A stretch of 64,000 nucleotides of DNA from Xanthomarina spongicola (GCF_003148645.1 NZ_QGGP01000005.1:120751-184750), one strand, 5' to 3'; positions 46,280 through 54,831 are shown, counted from the stretch's first letter. A program made the numbers and translations. The notes: generated by a model from the letters alone, not told the origin.

Positions 46280-46663
46280 ATGAAAAATTCAGCAAAAAAG
46301 GTAGTAGAGAATATGTTCGCTGCATTTAGCAGTGGCGATGCAGATAAATTTGTAGCATCAGTTTCAGACGATACTGTTTGGATTTATCATGGCACACAAA
46401 TTATCCCAAAAGGAAAGTTTGAAAAAAAAGAAGGTGTAAGAGCTTTTTATAATAATATTATGGAAAGAACTGAAATCATCAACTTTGAACCACTACAATA
46501 TATCGTTGAAGGTAATATGGTTGTAGTCTTAGGACGTGAACATCAAAAAATAAAACGATCTGGAAGAGAATTGAAACAAGATTGGGTTCAAATCTATACA
46601 GTTGAAAATGATTTAATTAAAAAAATGGAGGAATTTGCAAGTTCAGAAGAAGTAACGCAATAA
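46280..46663 (+). CDS. NTF2-like (SnoaL/ketosteroid isomerase fold) protein
   Basis: 127-residue protein with the NTF2-like layout: an N-terminal helix VVENMFAAFSSGDADKFVAS, then DDTVWIYHGTQ, a short helix around GVRAFYNNIM, and a strand-rich C half (VVVLGREHQKIKRSGRELKQDWVQIYTVEND). Catalytic or binding activity cannot be told. It follows the catalase gene by 63 bp in the stress block. Confidence 0.82.
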   Translation: MKNSAKKVVENMFAAFSSGDADKFVASVSDDTVWIYHGTQIIPKGKFEKKEGVRAFYNNIMERTEIINFEPLQYIVEGNMVVVLGREHQKIKRSGRELKQDWVQIYTVENDLIKKMEEFASSEEVTQ

Positions 46664-46674
46664 AATTAGGGAAT

Positions 46675-47601
46675 ATGAAGAATGAAACAACAAATAATAA
46701 TCCGCTTTTATGCGATATAGAAACAGGAATGTGTGAAACTACAGATGAAGCAACAAATATTGCATCTCAAAGTTTAGAACAATCCACAGAGAAATCAGTA
46801 AAACTCATATATTATACAGACCCTATTTGCTCATCGTGTTGGGGAATTGAACCACAATTACGAAAATTGAAACTAGAATATGGCAATGTTGTTGAGATAG
46901 AATATAGAATGGGAGGTTTATTACCAGATTGGAGTTACAATAGTGGTGGGATTGGCAAACCTTCGGACGTGGCTTCTCATTGGGACGAAGTGAGTTTACA
47001 TTACGATATGCCAATTGATGGAGATCTTTGGTTAGAAGATCCTTTAGACTCTTCGTATCCACCATCTATTGCGTTTAAAGCTGCTCAAATTCAAGATGAA
47101 GAAAAAGCTCTTTTGTTTATGCGAGAAATAAGAGAATTAGTGTTCTTAAAAAAGAAAAATATCGCAAAGTGGGAACATTTAGCAACTGCAGCAAAAACTG
47201 TTGGACTAAATGTCGAACAATTAAAAACCGATTTTGAAGATAAAGCAAAGGCATTGTTTCAAGACGATTTAAAATTAGGAAGAGAGCTTGGAGTAAGAGG
47301 GTTTCCAACGATTTTCTTTATTGACAATTCTGGAAATAAAGAAATAGTATATGGTACAAGGCCTTATGCATTTTATGAAATGGCAATTCTAAAACTGAAT
47401 CCTAATGCTACAAAAAGTGAATACAGTAAAAATTGGGAAATACTCTTCTCAAAATATAATTCGCTCACAGCTAAAGAGTATTCTGAACTCTCTGGAACAC
47501 CAAGAAATGAAAGTGAAACTATTTTGAATGAACTTTCAAAAAATGGTAAATTGCAAATACTAACCACAAAAAACGGTTCTATTTGGACGATTAAAAAATA
47601 A
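46675..47601 (+). CDS. DsbA-family (SpxH/FrnE-like) protein with winged-helix-like C terminus
   Basis: 308-residue cytoplasmic thioredoxin-fold protein without a signal peptide. An N-terminal tail of about 40 residues precedes the active site DPICSSCWGIEPQ (CxxC), a pattern shared with SpxH/YjbH ClpXP adaptors and FrnE. The cis-Pro loop is RGFPTIFFID. The last 50 residues (TAKEYSELSGTPRNESETIL ... IWTIKK) look like a winged-helix DNA-binding fold. This pairing could couple redox state to proteolysis or transcription. It starts 11 bp after the NTF2-like gene. Confidence 0.8.
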   Translation: MKNETTNNNPLLCDIETGMCETTDEATNIASQSLEQSTEKSVKLIYYTDPICSSCWGIEPQLRKLKLEYGNVVEIEYRMGGLLPDWSYNSGGIGKPSDVASHWDEVSLHYDMPIDGDLWLEDPLDSSYPPSIAFKAAQIQDEEKALLFMREIRELVFLKKKNIAKWEHLATAAKTVGLNVEQLKTDFEDKAKALFQDDLKLGRELGVRGFPTIFFIDNSGNKEIVYGTRPYAFYEMAILKLNPNATKSEYSKNWEILFSKYNSLTAKEYSELSGTPRNESETILNELSKNGKLQILTTKNGSIWTIKK

Positions 47602-47621
47602 TCAATTAAAACTTTTATACA

Positions 47622-47930
47622 ATGGGAAAATATACAAGCTTATCTGAAGCCATAAACGACCTCACAAAAAAAGGTTACACCTATAATTTTAATATGAAAG
47701 AAGAGTTCATAGAATGTGCTGAACAAAATTGTCAATTACAACCAGACGAGTTTAATATAGATGAAAAACATCGTTTTCAAGAAATGTCAGATGTCGACAA
47801 TGAAAGTGTTTTATACGCCATTTCATCAAAAGATGGAAAAATAAAAGGGTTATTAGTAAATGCTTACGGAATTTATGCAGATTATGCATCCTTTAAACTA
47901 GTTCAAAAATTAAACAGACCAGAACGATAA
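47622..47930 (+). CDS. Conserved small protein of unknown function
   Basis: 102-residue cytoplasmic protein: SLSEAINDLTKKGYTYNFN, then LQPDEFNIDEKHRFQEMSD and YAISSKDGKIKGLLVNAYGIYAD. I recall similar short Bacteroidota proteins carrying the label phosphoribosylpyrophosphate synthetase, but it is far too small and shows no PRPP or ATP motif, so I give no enzyme name. Two Cys in ECAEQNCQ. It sits 20 bp after the DsbA-like gene and 7 bp before the pirin gene, so it is in the same operon. Confidence 0.78.
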   Translation: MGKYTSLSEAINDLTKKGYTYNFNMKEEFIECAEQNCQLQPDEFNIDEKHRFQEMSDVDNESVLYAISSKDGKIKGLLVNAYGIYADYASFKLVQKLNRPER

Positions 47931-47937
47931 TATTATT

Positions 47938-48822
47938 ATGTCTAACATCAAACTTATCATAGAAGAAAGAGCTGCCAATATTGGAAAATTTATGGTAGGT
48001 AGATTATTACCGTTTCGTCAAAAGCGAATGGTTGGTCCTTTTATTTACATAGACCACATGGGACCTGTTAAATTAAATGAGCGTCAAAATTTTGATGTAT
48101 TACCACATCCTCATATAGGCTTATCAACCCTTACATTTTTATTTGAAGGTAGCATTATGCATCGTGACACGTTGGGTAATGAAATAGAAATAAAACCTGG
48201 AGCTGTTAACTGGATGACAGCAGGAAAAGGCATTGTACATTCTGAACGAACACCAGAATATTTGCGAGACTCGCCCTTATATATGCATGGTTTACAAATT
48301 TGGGTAGCATTGCCAAAATATTTGGAACAAATGGATCCGCAATTTTCTCATATTGAAGAAAAAGATATTCCTAGTTGGGAAGAAGGAGACTTACAATTCA
48401 AATTAGTTGCTGGCGAAGCATTTGGTAAAAAATCACCAGTTCCTGTTTTTAGCAAACTATTTATGCTTGAAATAAAAAGCAAAACAAAACAAGTTGTAAA
48501 TATTGGCAACGAACTTTATGGTGAAGCTGGTTTGTATATTCTTAATGGTGCCATTGAAAGCGAAGGCAATATTTATGAACCAAAACAATTATTAGTGGCA
48601 AAAGACAGCTCACTTTGTGAGTTTACCATTCAGGAAAATAGCACCATTTATATTTTTGGAGGCGAACCTTTTCCTGAAGAACGTTTTATCGATTGGAATT
48701 TTGTGTCTTCAGATAAAGAGTTAATTGGCCAAGCCAAACAAAAATGGAAAGACCAAGCATTCGATAAAATAAAAGGAGACGAAACTGAGTATATCCCTTA
48801 TCCAACTTTCAACAGAAAGTAA
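47938..48822 (+). CDS. Pirin family protein
   Basis: 294-residue bicupin. The N-terminal cupin shows the pirin metal-site pattern DVLPHPHIGLSTLTFLFEG and MHRDTLGNEIEIKPGAVNWMTAGKGIVHSE, which supplies three His and one Glu. The C-terminal cupin is shorter and ends with IFGGEPFPEERFIDWNFVSS. Pirins act as quercetinases or redox-sensitive regulators; the role here is unknown. Last close-packed gene of the stress block before nhaA. Confidence 0.92.
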   Translation: MSNIKLIIEERAANIGKFMVGRLLPFRQKRMVGPFIYIDHMGPVKLNERQNFDVLPHPHIGLSTLTFLFEGSIMHRDTLGNEIEIKPGAVNWMTAGKGIVHSERTPEYLRDSPLYMHGLQIWVALPKYLEQMDPQFSHIEEKDIPSWEEGDLQFKLVAGEAFGKKSPVPVFSKLFMLEIKSKTKQVVNIGNELYGEAGLYILNGAIESEGNIYEPKQLLVAKDSSLCEFTIQENSTIYIFGGEPFPEERFIDWNFVSSDKELIGQAKQKWKDQAFDKIKGDETEYIPYPTFNRK

Positions 48823-49033
48823 AACAAGCATATTTGCGTATTGAATTAATAAATAGACCAGTAGCACATAATAAATATGCTATTCTTGAAGAGGTTACAT
48901 TTAAACTTATCAAAGTTATTCGTTTATTAATAAAACAGGTTAGTTTATTATCATCATTTTTGTAATATTGATTTAAATTTGAGCTTTAGACCTTTTATTT
49001 AAAAACAAACTTATGCTAAACTAACTAACTTAG

Positions 49034-50347
49034 ATGATAAAAAAAGTATTCCTCACACCTTTTCAGAAATTCGTAAAAATTCAAAGCCTTAGTGGTATCT
49101 TGTTGCTGCTAACTACAATTATTGCTTTAGTTTGGGCAAATTCATCATTTGGTAATATATATAGAGAACTTTGGCAGTATGATATTGGCATTGTAACCGA
49201 TAGCTTCGAATTTAAAAAACCTTTAATTCTATGGATTAATGATGGATTAATGGCAGTTTTCTTTTTTCTTATAGGTTTAGAAATTAAAAGAGAGTTGATG
49301 ATTGGCGAACTCAATTCCATGAAAAAAATTGCCTTTCCATTAGTTGGTGCATTAGGAGGCATGTTGGTTCCTGTGGTATTATTTTTAGTCTTGAATCAAA
49401 ATCCTGAAACGACAAAAGGTTGGGGAATTCCTATGGCGACTGATATTGCCTTTTCCTTGGCCGTTTTAAATGTATTAGGAAAACGTGTACCATTGAGCCT
49501 CAAAATATTTTTAACAGCTTTTGCAATTGTAGATGATATTGGCGCAGTATTGGTAATCGCTTTATTTTATAGTGGAACTATTAATATTAGTATGTTATTT
49601 ATTGCTATATGTATGCTTGCTGTATTATACTTATTTTCTTTTAAAGGCTTTTACTCAAAATATGTGTTTTTCTTTTTTGGGACAGTTATTTGGTTTTTAT
49701 TCTTAAATTCTGGAATTCATCCAACTGTGGCTGGTATTCTAATGGCATTTTCTGTTCCAATTAGACAAAAAATTGATACAACAACATTTTTAGAACAACT
49801 AGAAAATGTCTATAAGGATATTAAGAATACTAGTATTCTTCAAAAACCAATTTTATCTAAAGAGCAAATTATACTTGTTGACGATTTAGAAGACTGGGCT
49901 TCCCAATTCCAGTCGCCTTTACAGAGGTTAGAACATGATCTACATGGCTGGGTTGCTTATTTTATTATTCCAATATTTGCACTCGCAAATGCTGGAGTAC
50001 TGATTGATAGCTCAGCGTATTTAGACACTGCTTTAGTAACCAATATTATAATTTGTTTAGTATTGGGCAAAGGCATCGGAATTACATCAATTGTTTTGCT
50101 AGCAAAAAAAATAAAACTGATAGCTATTCCAAGCGATATAGGTGTCAAACAAATTATAGGTGTTTCTTTTTTAGCAGGAATTGGTTTTACTATGGCAATT
50201 TTTATTGCGAGTTTAGCTTTTGCATCTACACCAGAATTTATAGATTCAGCTAAAATAGGCATCCTTATTGGGTCTTTTATTTCTGCAATAATTGGTTATT
50301 TGATTTTGAGGATTAGTTCAAATAAAACTGAGAGTTTTAACGATTAA
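49034..50347 (+). CDS. nhaA: Na+/H+ antiporter NhaA
   Basis: 437-residue inner-membrane antiporter exchanging sodium for two protons, important at alkaline pH. FLIGLEIKREL, PMATDIAFSLAVL and the catalytic double Asp in AIVDDIGAVLVIALFYS are visible, as is the C-terminal LAGIGFTMAIFIASLAF. Its length is slightly above E. coli NhaA because of a cytoplasmic loop near 250-300 (ENVYKDIKNTSILQK). It is the last gene inside the repeat-flanked block; the stop is 40 bp before repeat copy 2. Convergent with the leftward promoter of that repeat. Confidence 0.94.
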   Translation: MIKKVFLTPFQKFVKIQSLSGILLLLTTIIALVWANSSFGNIYRELWQYDIGIVTDSFEFKKPLILWINDGLMAVFFFLIGLEIKRELMIGELNSMKKIAFPLVGALGGMLVPVVLFLVLNQNPETTKGWGIPMATDIAFSLAVLNVLGKRVPLSLKIFLTAFAIVDDIGAVLVIALFYSGTINISMLFIAICMLAVLYLFSFKGFYSKYVFFFFGTVIWFLFLNSGIHPTVAGILMAFSVPIRQKIDTTTFLEQLENVYKDIKNTSILQKPILSKEQIILVDDLEDWASQFQSPLQRLEHDLHGWVAYFIIPIFALANAGVLIDSSAYLDTALVTNIIICLVLGKGIGITSIVLLAKKIKLIAIPSDIGVKQIIGVSFLAGIGFTMAIFIASLAFASTPEFIDSAKIGILIGSFISAIIGYLILRISSNKTESFND

Positions 50348-50387
50348 AAAATAAAAGCTGGTAAGATTACATTTTTCTTAAATTTAA

Positions 50388-50467
50388 CAATACCAATTAA
50401 AACAGCTTTTGAAAAACTTGTACTTTTTAAGAATTCTAAAAACTCCTTGGCGTGATTTGTTATGAAA
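50388..50467. repeat. 80-bp direct repeat, copy 2 (orphan FUSC 5' fragment)
   Basis: Identical to 39578-39657. Here the FUSC reading frame runs on the minus strand for about 25 family-like codons and then diverges into 14 unrelated codons and a TAA within nhaA's downstream region. It is a stranded piece of the FUSC 5' end, complete with a -7 box. Confidence 0.9.
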
Positions 50468-50501
50468 TTTGAAATAAGATTTATTTTTTTAATAGTTGAT
50501 T

Positions 50502-50509
50502 CAAAGATA
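50502..50509 (-). promoter_or_regulatory. Orphan leftward -7 box of repeat copy 2
   Basis: TATCTTTG on the minus strand, part of a 14-bp stretch shared with the FUSC promoter. Transcription from it would cover the 80-bp fragment and run antisense into the nhaA 3' end. Confidence 0.4.
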
Positions 50510-50586
50510 CAACATCATTAACGAAGCTTATTTATTATTTGGAGCACAATCAAAAAGTGTTTTTAAACAGTAAACATATTAAGAAA

Positions 50587-50621
50587 AAACCCTGTCTTCA
50601 ATGGCACTTGAAACAGGGTTT
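50587..50621 (-). terminator. Terminator after the 35-residue basic peptide gene
   Basis: AAACCCTGT / ACAGGGTTT stem with a 17-base loop; on the minus strand it is followed by TTTTCTT. Confidence 0.65.
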
Positions 50622-50669
50622 TAACATTAAACATAACTAAATTAAACAATTACTTAAAGCACAAATATT

Positions 50670-50777
50670 TTATCTGCGTTTTCTAGTTTGTTTTGCTTCT
50701 AATTTCATTAAAATCTTTTCTTGTCTTTTTTCTTTCAAATCAACTTTAGGAGCTTTTAAATTTTTATTTCTTGCCAT
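50670..50777 (-). CDS. 35-residue highly basic peptide
   Basis: ATG at 50775-50777, TAA at 50670-50672. The product starts MARNKNLKAPKVDLKEKRQE and ends QTRKRR, with 15 Lys/Arg residues. It is followed by a good terminator on the same strand, which supports an expressed unit. No family is recognised; a nucleic-acid- or ribosome-binding peptide is possible. It lies just outside the repeat-flanked block. Confidence 0.5.
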   Translation of the reverse strand: MARNKNLKAPKVDLKEKRQEKILMKLEAKQTRKRR

Positions 50778-51368
50778 GATTTCTAAATTTTAATTGTGAA
50801 TTATTAGTATTTATCATAACTACAATCCTAAGTAATTTGCTAAAACTTTTAATTACGAGATACCATCAACTGCAATACAATAGAAAAATTGAAATGGTGA
50901 ATTTTAGCGGATTGTTTTAAGCACACTCGTCGTGCTTATAAAGTCGGGAAGATAATTTTCAACTTAAGAGTATTTATCCTTGTTTGTACTGGTACATAAA
51001 CATGAAAATAAGTTGCTTTCAACAAAAAATTGATATGTGTAAACTTACTAAACATTACAAGTATATAAACTTTTAATAACTAGACAAATATAGGCCTTAT
51101 TATTGATCTTTTCAAGTTAAATAATTCTTAAAATCAGGCTTTTATTTTTCTTTGAAGGTTATAAAAACTTAGAAGTGGTTATTCAATATATATTTGTCAA
51201 ATTAGACCATTTTAATGTAGATATTGACACTTAATCTAACACCCAAAATATATCTGAAGTTTACAAACAGTCTCAATTATATATTGCCAAAATTTATTAT
51301 TTATTAGGTGCCAAACTATTTACAATTCGGTATATTTATATAAAAAATATAGATAGAGAATTATTAAT
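50778..51368. other. Non-coding stretch before mscS
   Basis: About 590 bp with no credible gene. The only clear structure is a hairpin TAAGCAC-actcgtc-GTGCTTA at 50918-50938. No -7 box was found near the mscS start. Confidence 0.5.
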
Positions 51369-52457
51369 ATGATTGAATTTTTAGAAATACACAAACAAGA
51401 TATAGTATACAGTATAATTGTAATTGCTTTGATATTCGCATTACGAAGTTTAACTAATAGATTGCATAAATGGCTGGTAAAAGAAAAGAATAGAAAATTT
51501 CCAAACGAGCCACCAAGAGCATCTAATATGTTAAAACGAATTTTAAATACACTATGGTTTGTTTTAGGTATTATTGCTTTAAGTTATCTTTTTGTAGAAA
51601 AGCAAAACAAAGGTGTTATAATAGACAACTTTAAATCTGTTCTTTACATAGGCATAGTTTTAGCAATAACCATTATTGTTGCAACATCTGCTAATTTGTG
51701 GTTCAGGATCGATATCCAAAAAAAGATTGAAAACCAACATGATCCAACAAGCTTTAAGTTTTTAAGATATGTAGTATTGGTTAGTATTTATTTTATAGGA
51801 ATTCTTTTATGTCTCTTAGCTTTTCCATCGTTAAAAGGTGTTGCACATACTGCTTTAGGTGGAGCTGGAGTAATTACACTTATAGTTGGTATTTCTTCGC
51901 AAGAAGCACTATCTAATATAGTAGGAGGTTTGTTTATTATATCCTTCAAACCTTTTAAAATTGGAGATCGTGTAAAAGTAACAGATACTATGGTAGGTAC
52001 AGTAACAGATATTACGTTACGGCATACAGTTATTAGAAATTTTGAGAATAAGATGATTGTAATCCCTAACTCTATTATTAATAAAGAAAAGTTGATTAAT
52101 TATGATTTAGGTGAGTTAAAATGTTGTGAGCGTATAGAGATAGGAATCTCATACGATAGTGATATTGATTTAGCAAAAAAAATCATGCAAGAAGAATGTG
52201 AAAATCACCCGCTAATTTTAGATAATCGTACAGAATTAGAAATACAGGAAGGGAAACCAATAGTTAAAACTGCTTTGATACAACTAAATGAATCTTCAAT
52301 AACCATACGAGCTTGGACTTGGGGAAGAGACTATAACGATAGTTTTCAACTAAAAATTGATGTATTAGAAAGTATTAAAAAACGATTTGATAAAGAAGGT
52401 ATTGAAATCCCATTTCCTTATAGAAACATTGTCATGAAATCCCAAAATGTAAAATAG
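51369..52457 (+). CDS. MscS-family mechanosensitive channel
   Basis: 362-residue membrane channel releasing solutes on osmotic downshift. It has about four N-terminal membrane segments, then the pore helix and beta-domain signature GGAGVITLIVGISSQEALSNIVGGLFIISFKPFKIGDRVKV split over residues about 165-205. TLRHTVIRNFENKMIVIPNS and a C-terminal alpha/beta domain ending FDKEGIEIPFPYRN follow. It stands alone after a long non-coding stretch. Confidence 0.92.
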   Translation: MIEFLEIHKQDIVYSIIVIALIFALRSLTNRLHKWLVKEKNRKFPNEPPRASNMLKRILNTLWFVLGIIALSYLFVEKQNKGVIIDNFKSVLYIGIVLAITIIVATSANLWFRIDIQKKIENQHDPTSFKFLRYVVLVSIYFIGILLCLLAFPSLKGVAHTALGGAGVITLIVGISSQEALSNIVGGLFIISFKPFKIGDRVKVTDTMVGTVTDITLRHTVIRNFENKMIVIPNSIINKEKLINYDLGELKCCERIEIGISYDSDIDLAKKIMQEECENHPLILDNRTELEIQEGKPIVKTALIQLNESSITIRAWTWGRDYNDSFQLKIDVLESIKKRFDKEGIEIPFPYRNIVMKSQNVK

Positions 52458-52714
52458 AAATCTCAACTTGTTTATAAATGGATGTTAAATTCTTAATTGG
52501 TAATAATTAACAACTAGTTAAACACTTATTTAAGACTCTAGTGATTATATATTACCTAGTCGAAGTCATTAAACATTATACACTTCAAGAAATTTAAAAT
52601 CGTTTTTTCTCTTATGACTGATAAAAATCATAGGATATTAATTTTGGATTTTAGATATTTATAATGCTATTAATCGAAGAGACAATCTAAACAGGTTGGT
52701 TTCTTAAAAAAGGA

Positions 52715-52740
52715 AAGCATCTACTACTTAGTAGGTGCTT
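52715..52740. terminator. Bidirectional terminator between mscS and clpS
   Basis: AAGCATCTAC / GTAGGTGCTT (one G-T pair) with a six-base loop. T8 follows on the plus strand and an A/T-rich tail on the minus strand, 5 bp from the clpS stop. Confidence 0.75.
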
Positions 52741-52744
52741 TTTT

Positions 52745-53020
52745 TTATACAATTTCTGCACTCAAACCTGCTTCTAAGAGCATGGAACATCTTGGTTCCA
52801 GCTCGTCGTAAACTCCCGTTTTAACAGTACATTTACCTTTATAATGAACAATAATAGAACATTGTTCTGCCTGTTCTGGTGTGTGCTCGCAAGCAAAAAC
52901 AAGTGTATTTATAACATGATCGAACGTATTTACATCATCGTTATACAATACAATTTCATTAAGATTTTGCTCTTTTGTTTCAACTTCTATTTGTTCTTGT
53001 ATTTTTTCTTTAGTACTCAT
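52745..53020 (-). CDS. clpS: ATP-dependent Clp protease adaptor ClpS
   Basis: 91-residue adaptor delivering N-degron substrates to the Clp protease. The core LYNDDVNTFDHVI (N-degron pocket Asn-Asp-Asp) is intact, and TGVYDELEPRCSMLLEAGLSAEIV closes the domain. It is the last gene of a minus-strand run after prmA (18-bp gap) and tpiA. Confidence 0.94.
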   Translation of the reverse strand: MSTKEKIQEQIEVETKEQNLNEIVLYNDDVNTFDHVINTLVFACEHTPEQAEQCSIIVHYKGKCTVKTGVYDELEPRCSMLLEAGLSAEIV

Positions 53021-53038
53021 TTTTAAAACTTTACTCTA

Positions 53039-53875
53039 CTAATTTAAAAATTTTAATGCAACCCATTGGTTTTTTTCTATGGATTCAACGAGGTTTAACT
53101 GAAACTTATTGCATTCGGCTTCAATAATTGGAATATCGTCTACATAAAATCCACTTAAAAACAAGACACCATTTGGGTTTAAACATTTGGTATATTGCTC
53201 CATATCGTTTAGCAATATGTTTCTATTTATGTTAGCGATAATTACATCGTATTTTCTATCTACAAGTAAATTAGCATCACCTTCTAAAACTGTTATATGC
53301 TTGCAGTTATTACGGGCTACATTTTCTAAAGAATTAAGATAGCACCAATTATCATAATCTATAGCATCAACTGGATTTGCTCCTTTCATTTCGGCTAGAA
53401 TAGCTAAAACTCCAGTACCACAACCCATATCCAAAACCGATTTTCCTTCAAAATCATTTTTTAATATATACTGAATCATCATATGTGTGGTTTCATGATG
53501 ACCTGTTCCAAAACTCATTTTTGGTTCAATTACAATATCATATTTAGTTGTTGGTTTTTCATGAAAAGGCGCTCGAACAGAACATAAGTTTTCAACAACA
53601 ATCGGATTAAAATTCTTTTCCCATTCCTGGTTCCAATTGACTTGTTCTATTTCGTTGAACGTAAAACTTATTTCAAATTCATCTGAGTCCAAAATTTGAA
53701 TATCTTCTAATATGGCATCATGCCATTCGTCTTTTTGAATATAAGCAGTAACTCCTTCGTCAGTTTCTACAAAACTTTCGAAACCAGCATAACCTAATTC
53801 AGCAATTAAAATTTCGGTTGCAGGTTGTAAAGGTGACACCTTAAATTCGTAACCAATATAAATCGTGTTCGACAT
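53039..53875 (-). CDS. prmA: Ribosomal protein L11 methyltransferase
   Basis: 278-residue SAM-dependent methyltransferase. The N-terminal substrate domain is followed by PKMSFGTGHHETTHMM and the SAM-binding VLDMGCGTGVLAILA, then VIANINRNILL in the catalytic region. It starts 3 bp after tpiA and precedes clpS, an order I recall as common in flavobacteria. Confidence 0.93.
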   Translation of the reverse strand: MSNTIYIGYEFKVSPLQPATEILIAELGYAGFESFVETDEGVTAYIQKDEWHDAILEDIQILDSDEFEISFTFNEIEQVNWNQEWEKNFNPIVVENLCSVRAPFHEKPTTKYDIVIEPKMSFGTGHHETTHMMIQYILKNDFEGKSVLDMGCGTGVLAILAEMKGANPVDAIDYDNWCYLNSLENVARNNCKHITVLEGDANLLVDRKYDVIIANINRNILLNDMEQYTKCLNPNGVLFLSGFYVDDIPIIEAECNKFQLNLVESIEKNQWVALKFLN

Positions 53876-53878
53876 AAT

Positions 53879-54628
53879 TTAAAAAGCGTTTACAATGGCA
53901 TAAAAGTCTTCAGCATTAAGTGCAGCTCCACCTATTAATCCACCATCGACATCTGGTTTAGAAAAAATTTCTTTAGCGTTTGAAGGTTTTACACTTCCTC
54001 CATATAAAATAGAAACGGAATTTGCCACTTCATTCCCATAAGTATCAGCCAAAGTTTTTCTAATAAAAGCATGCATATCTTGAGCTTGCTCTGGACTTGC
54101 AGTTTCGCCTGTTCCAATTGCCCAAACGGGTTCGTAAGCTAAAACAATGTTTTTAAACGCTGAAGCGTCTAGATGAAACAATCCATTTCTTATTTGATTT
54201 TCTACAACTCTTTCGTGATTATTTGCTTTTCTATCAGTTAATTCTTCACCGAAACAAAAGATAATTCTCATGTTATATTTTAAAGCAGCATCTACTTTTT
54301 TAGCTAAAGAACTATCCGTTTCATTAAAATAGGCACGACGTTCGCTATGTCCTAAAATAACAGTTTTTACACCAACACTTTTAAGCATTTCTGCACTTAC
54401 TTCTCCTGTGTAAGCCCCAGATTCTGCATAGTGCATGTTTTGTGCAATAACTTCTATTTTGGAAGTTTTTAAGGCTTCAAAAGCATGCCAGAGATTCGTA
54501 AATGTTGGCGCTATCATAACCTCTGCATTAGACGTTTGATGCTGTTTTTTTAGTTCTGTAATTAATGATTCTGTCATTGCTAAATCATTATTCATTTTCC
54601 AGTTTCCTGCAACGATATTTTTTCTCAT
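53879..54628 (-). CDS. tpiA: Triose-phosphate isomerase
   Basis: 249-residue glycolytic enzyme. AGNWKMN (Lys11), VILGHSERRAYF (catalytic His) and LAYEPVWAIGTG (catalytic Glu) are intact, and the phosphate loop is LYGGSVKPSN. A -7 box 100 bp upstream would give a leader containing a CCTGC/GCAGG hairpin. First gene of tpiA-prmA-clpS. Confidence 0.96.
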   Translation of the reverse strand: MRKNIVAGNWKMNNDLAMTESLITELKKQHQTSNAEVMIAPTFTNLWHAFEALKTSKIEVIAQNMHYAESGAYTGEVSAEMLKSVGVKTVILGHSERRAYFNETDSSLAKKVDAALKYNMRIIFCFGEELTDRKANNHERVVENQIRNGLFHLDASAFKNIVLAYEPVWAIGTGETASPEQAQDMHAFIRKTLADTYGNEVANSVSILYGGSVKPSNAKEIFSKPDVDGGLIGGAALNAEDFYAIVNAF

Positions 54629-54635
54629 ACTTATG

Positions 54636-54649
54636 CCTGCGAAAGCAGG
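54636..54649. repeat. Small GAAA-loop palindrome in the tpiA leader
   Basis: CCTGC-gaaa-GCAGG. A similar hairpin (TTCCCAC-gaaa-GTGGAA) lies at 62824-62840, also immediately upstream of a minus-strand gene. Looks like a short intergenic palindromic repeat family. Confidence 0.5.
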
Positions 54650-54727
54650 TATCTTTTAATTATAAATTTATTTTTTTACTAAACCCTATCTAAATCCACA
54701 AGCTTTATAAAAAACTTGCAAGAGATA

Positions 54728-54735
54728 CAAAAGTA
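54728..54735 (-). promoter_or_regulatory. -7 box for tpiA-prmA-clpS
   Basis: TACTTTTG on the minus strand, an exact TAnnTTTG match, 100 bp before the tpiA ATG. Confidence 0.4.
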
Positions 54736-54831
54736 ATTATTTTAATCAAGTTTGTTTTTTGAATACTTTCTAGTCAACAAAACTAAAGTAGCACAAATTG
54801 CATTTAAAAGATTCCAGTGTCTACAGGAATA

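Noticed and set aside
47622-47930. Naming the 102-residue protein phosphoribosylpyrophosphate synthetase
   Set aside because: No PRPP-binding or ATP motif and only a third of the enzyme's length.
39578-50467. Calling the repeat-flanked block an integrative conjugative element or prophage
   Set aside because: No integrase, relaxase, phage or transfer gene is present; only the flanking repeats suggest mobility.
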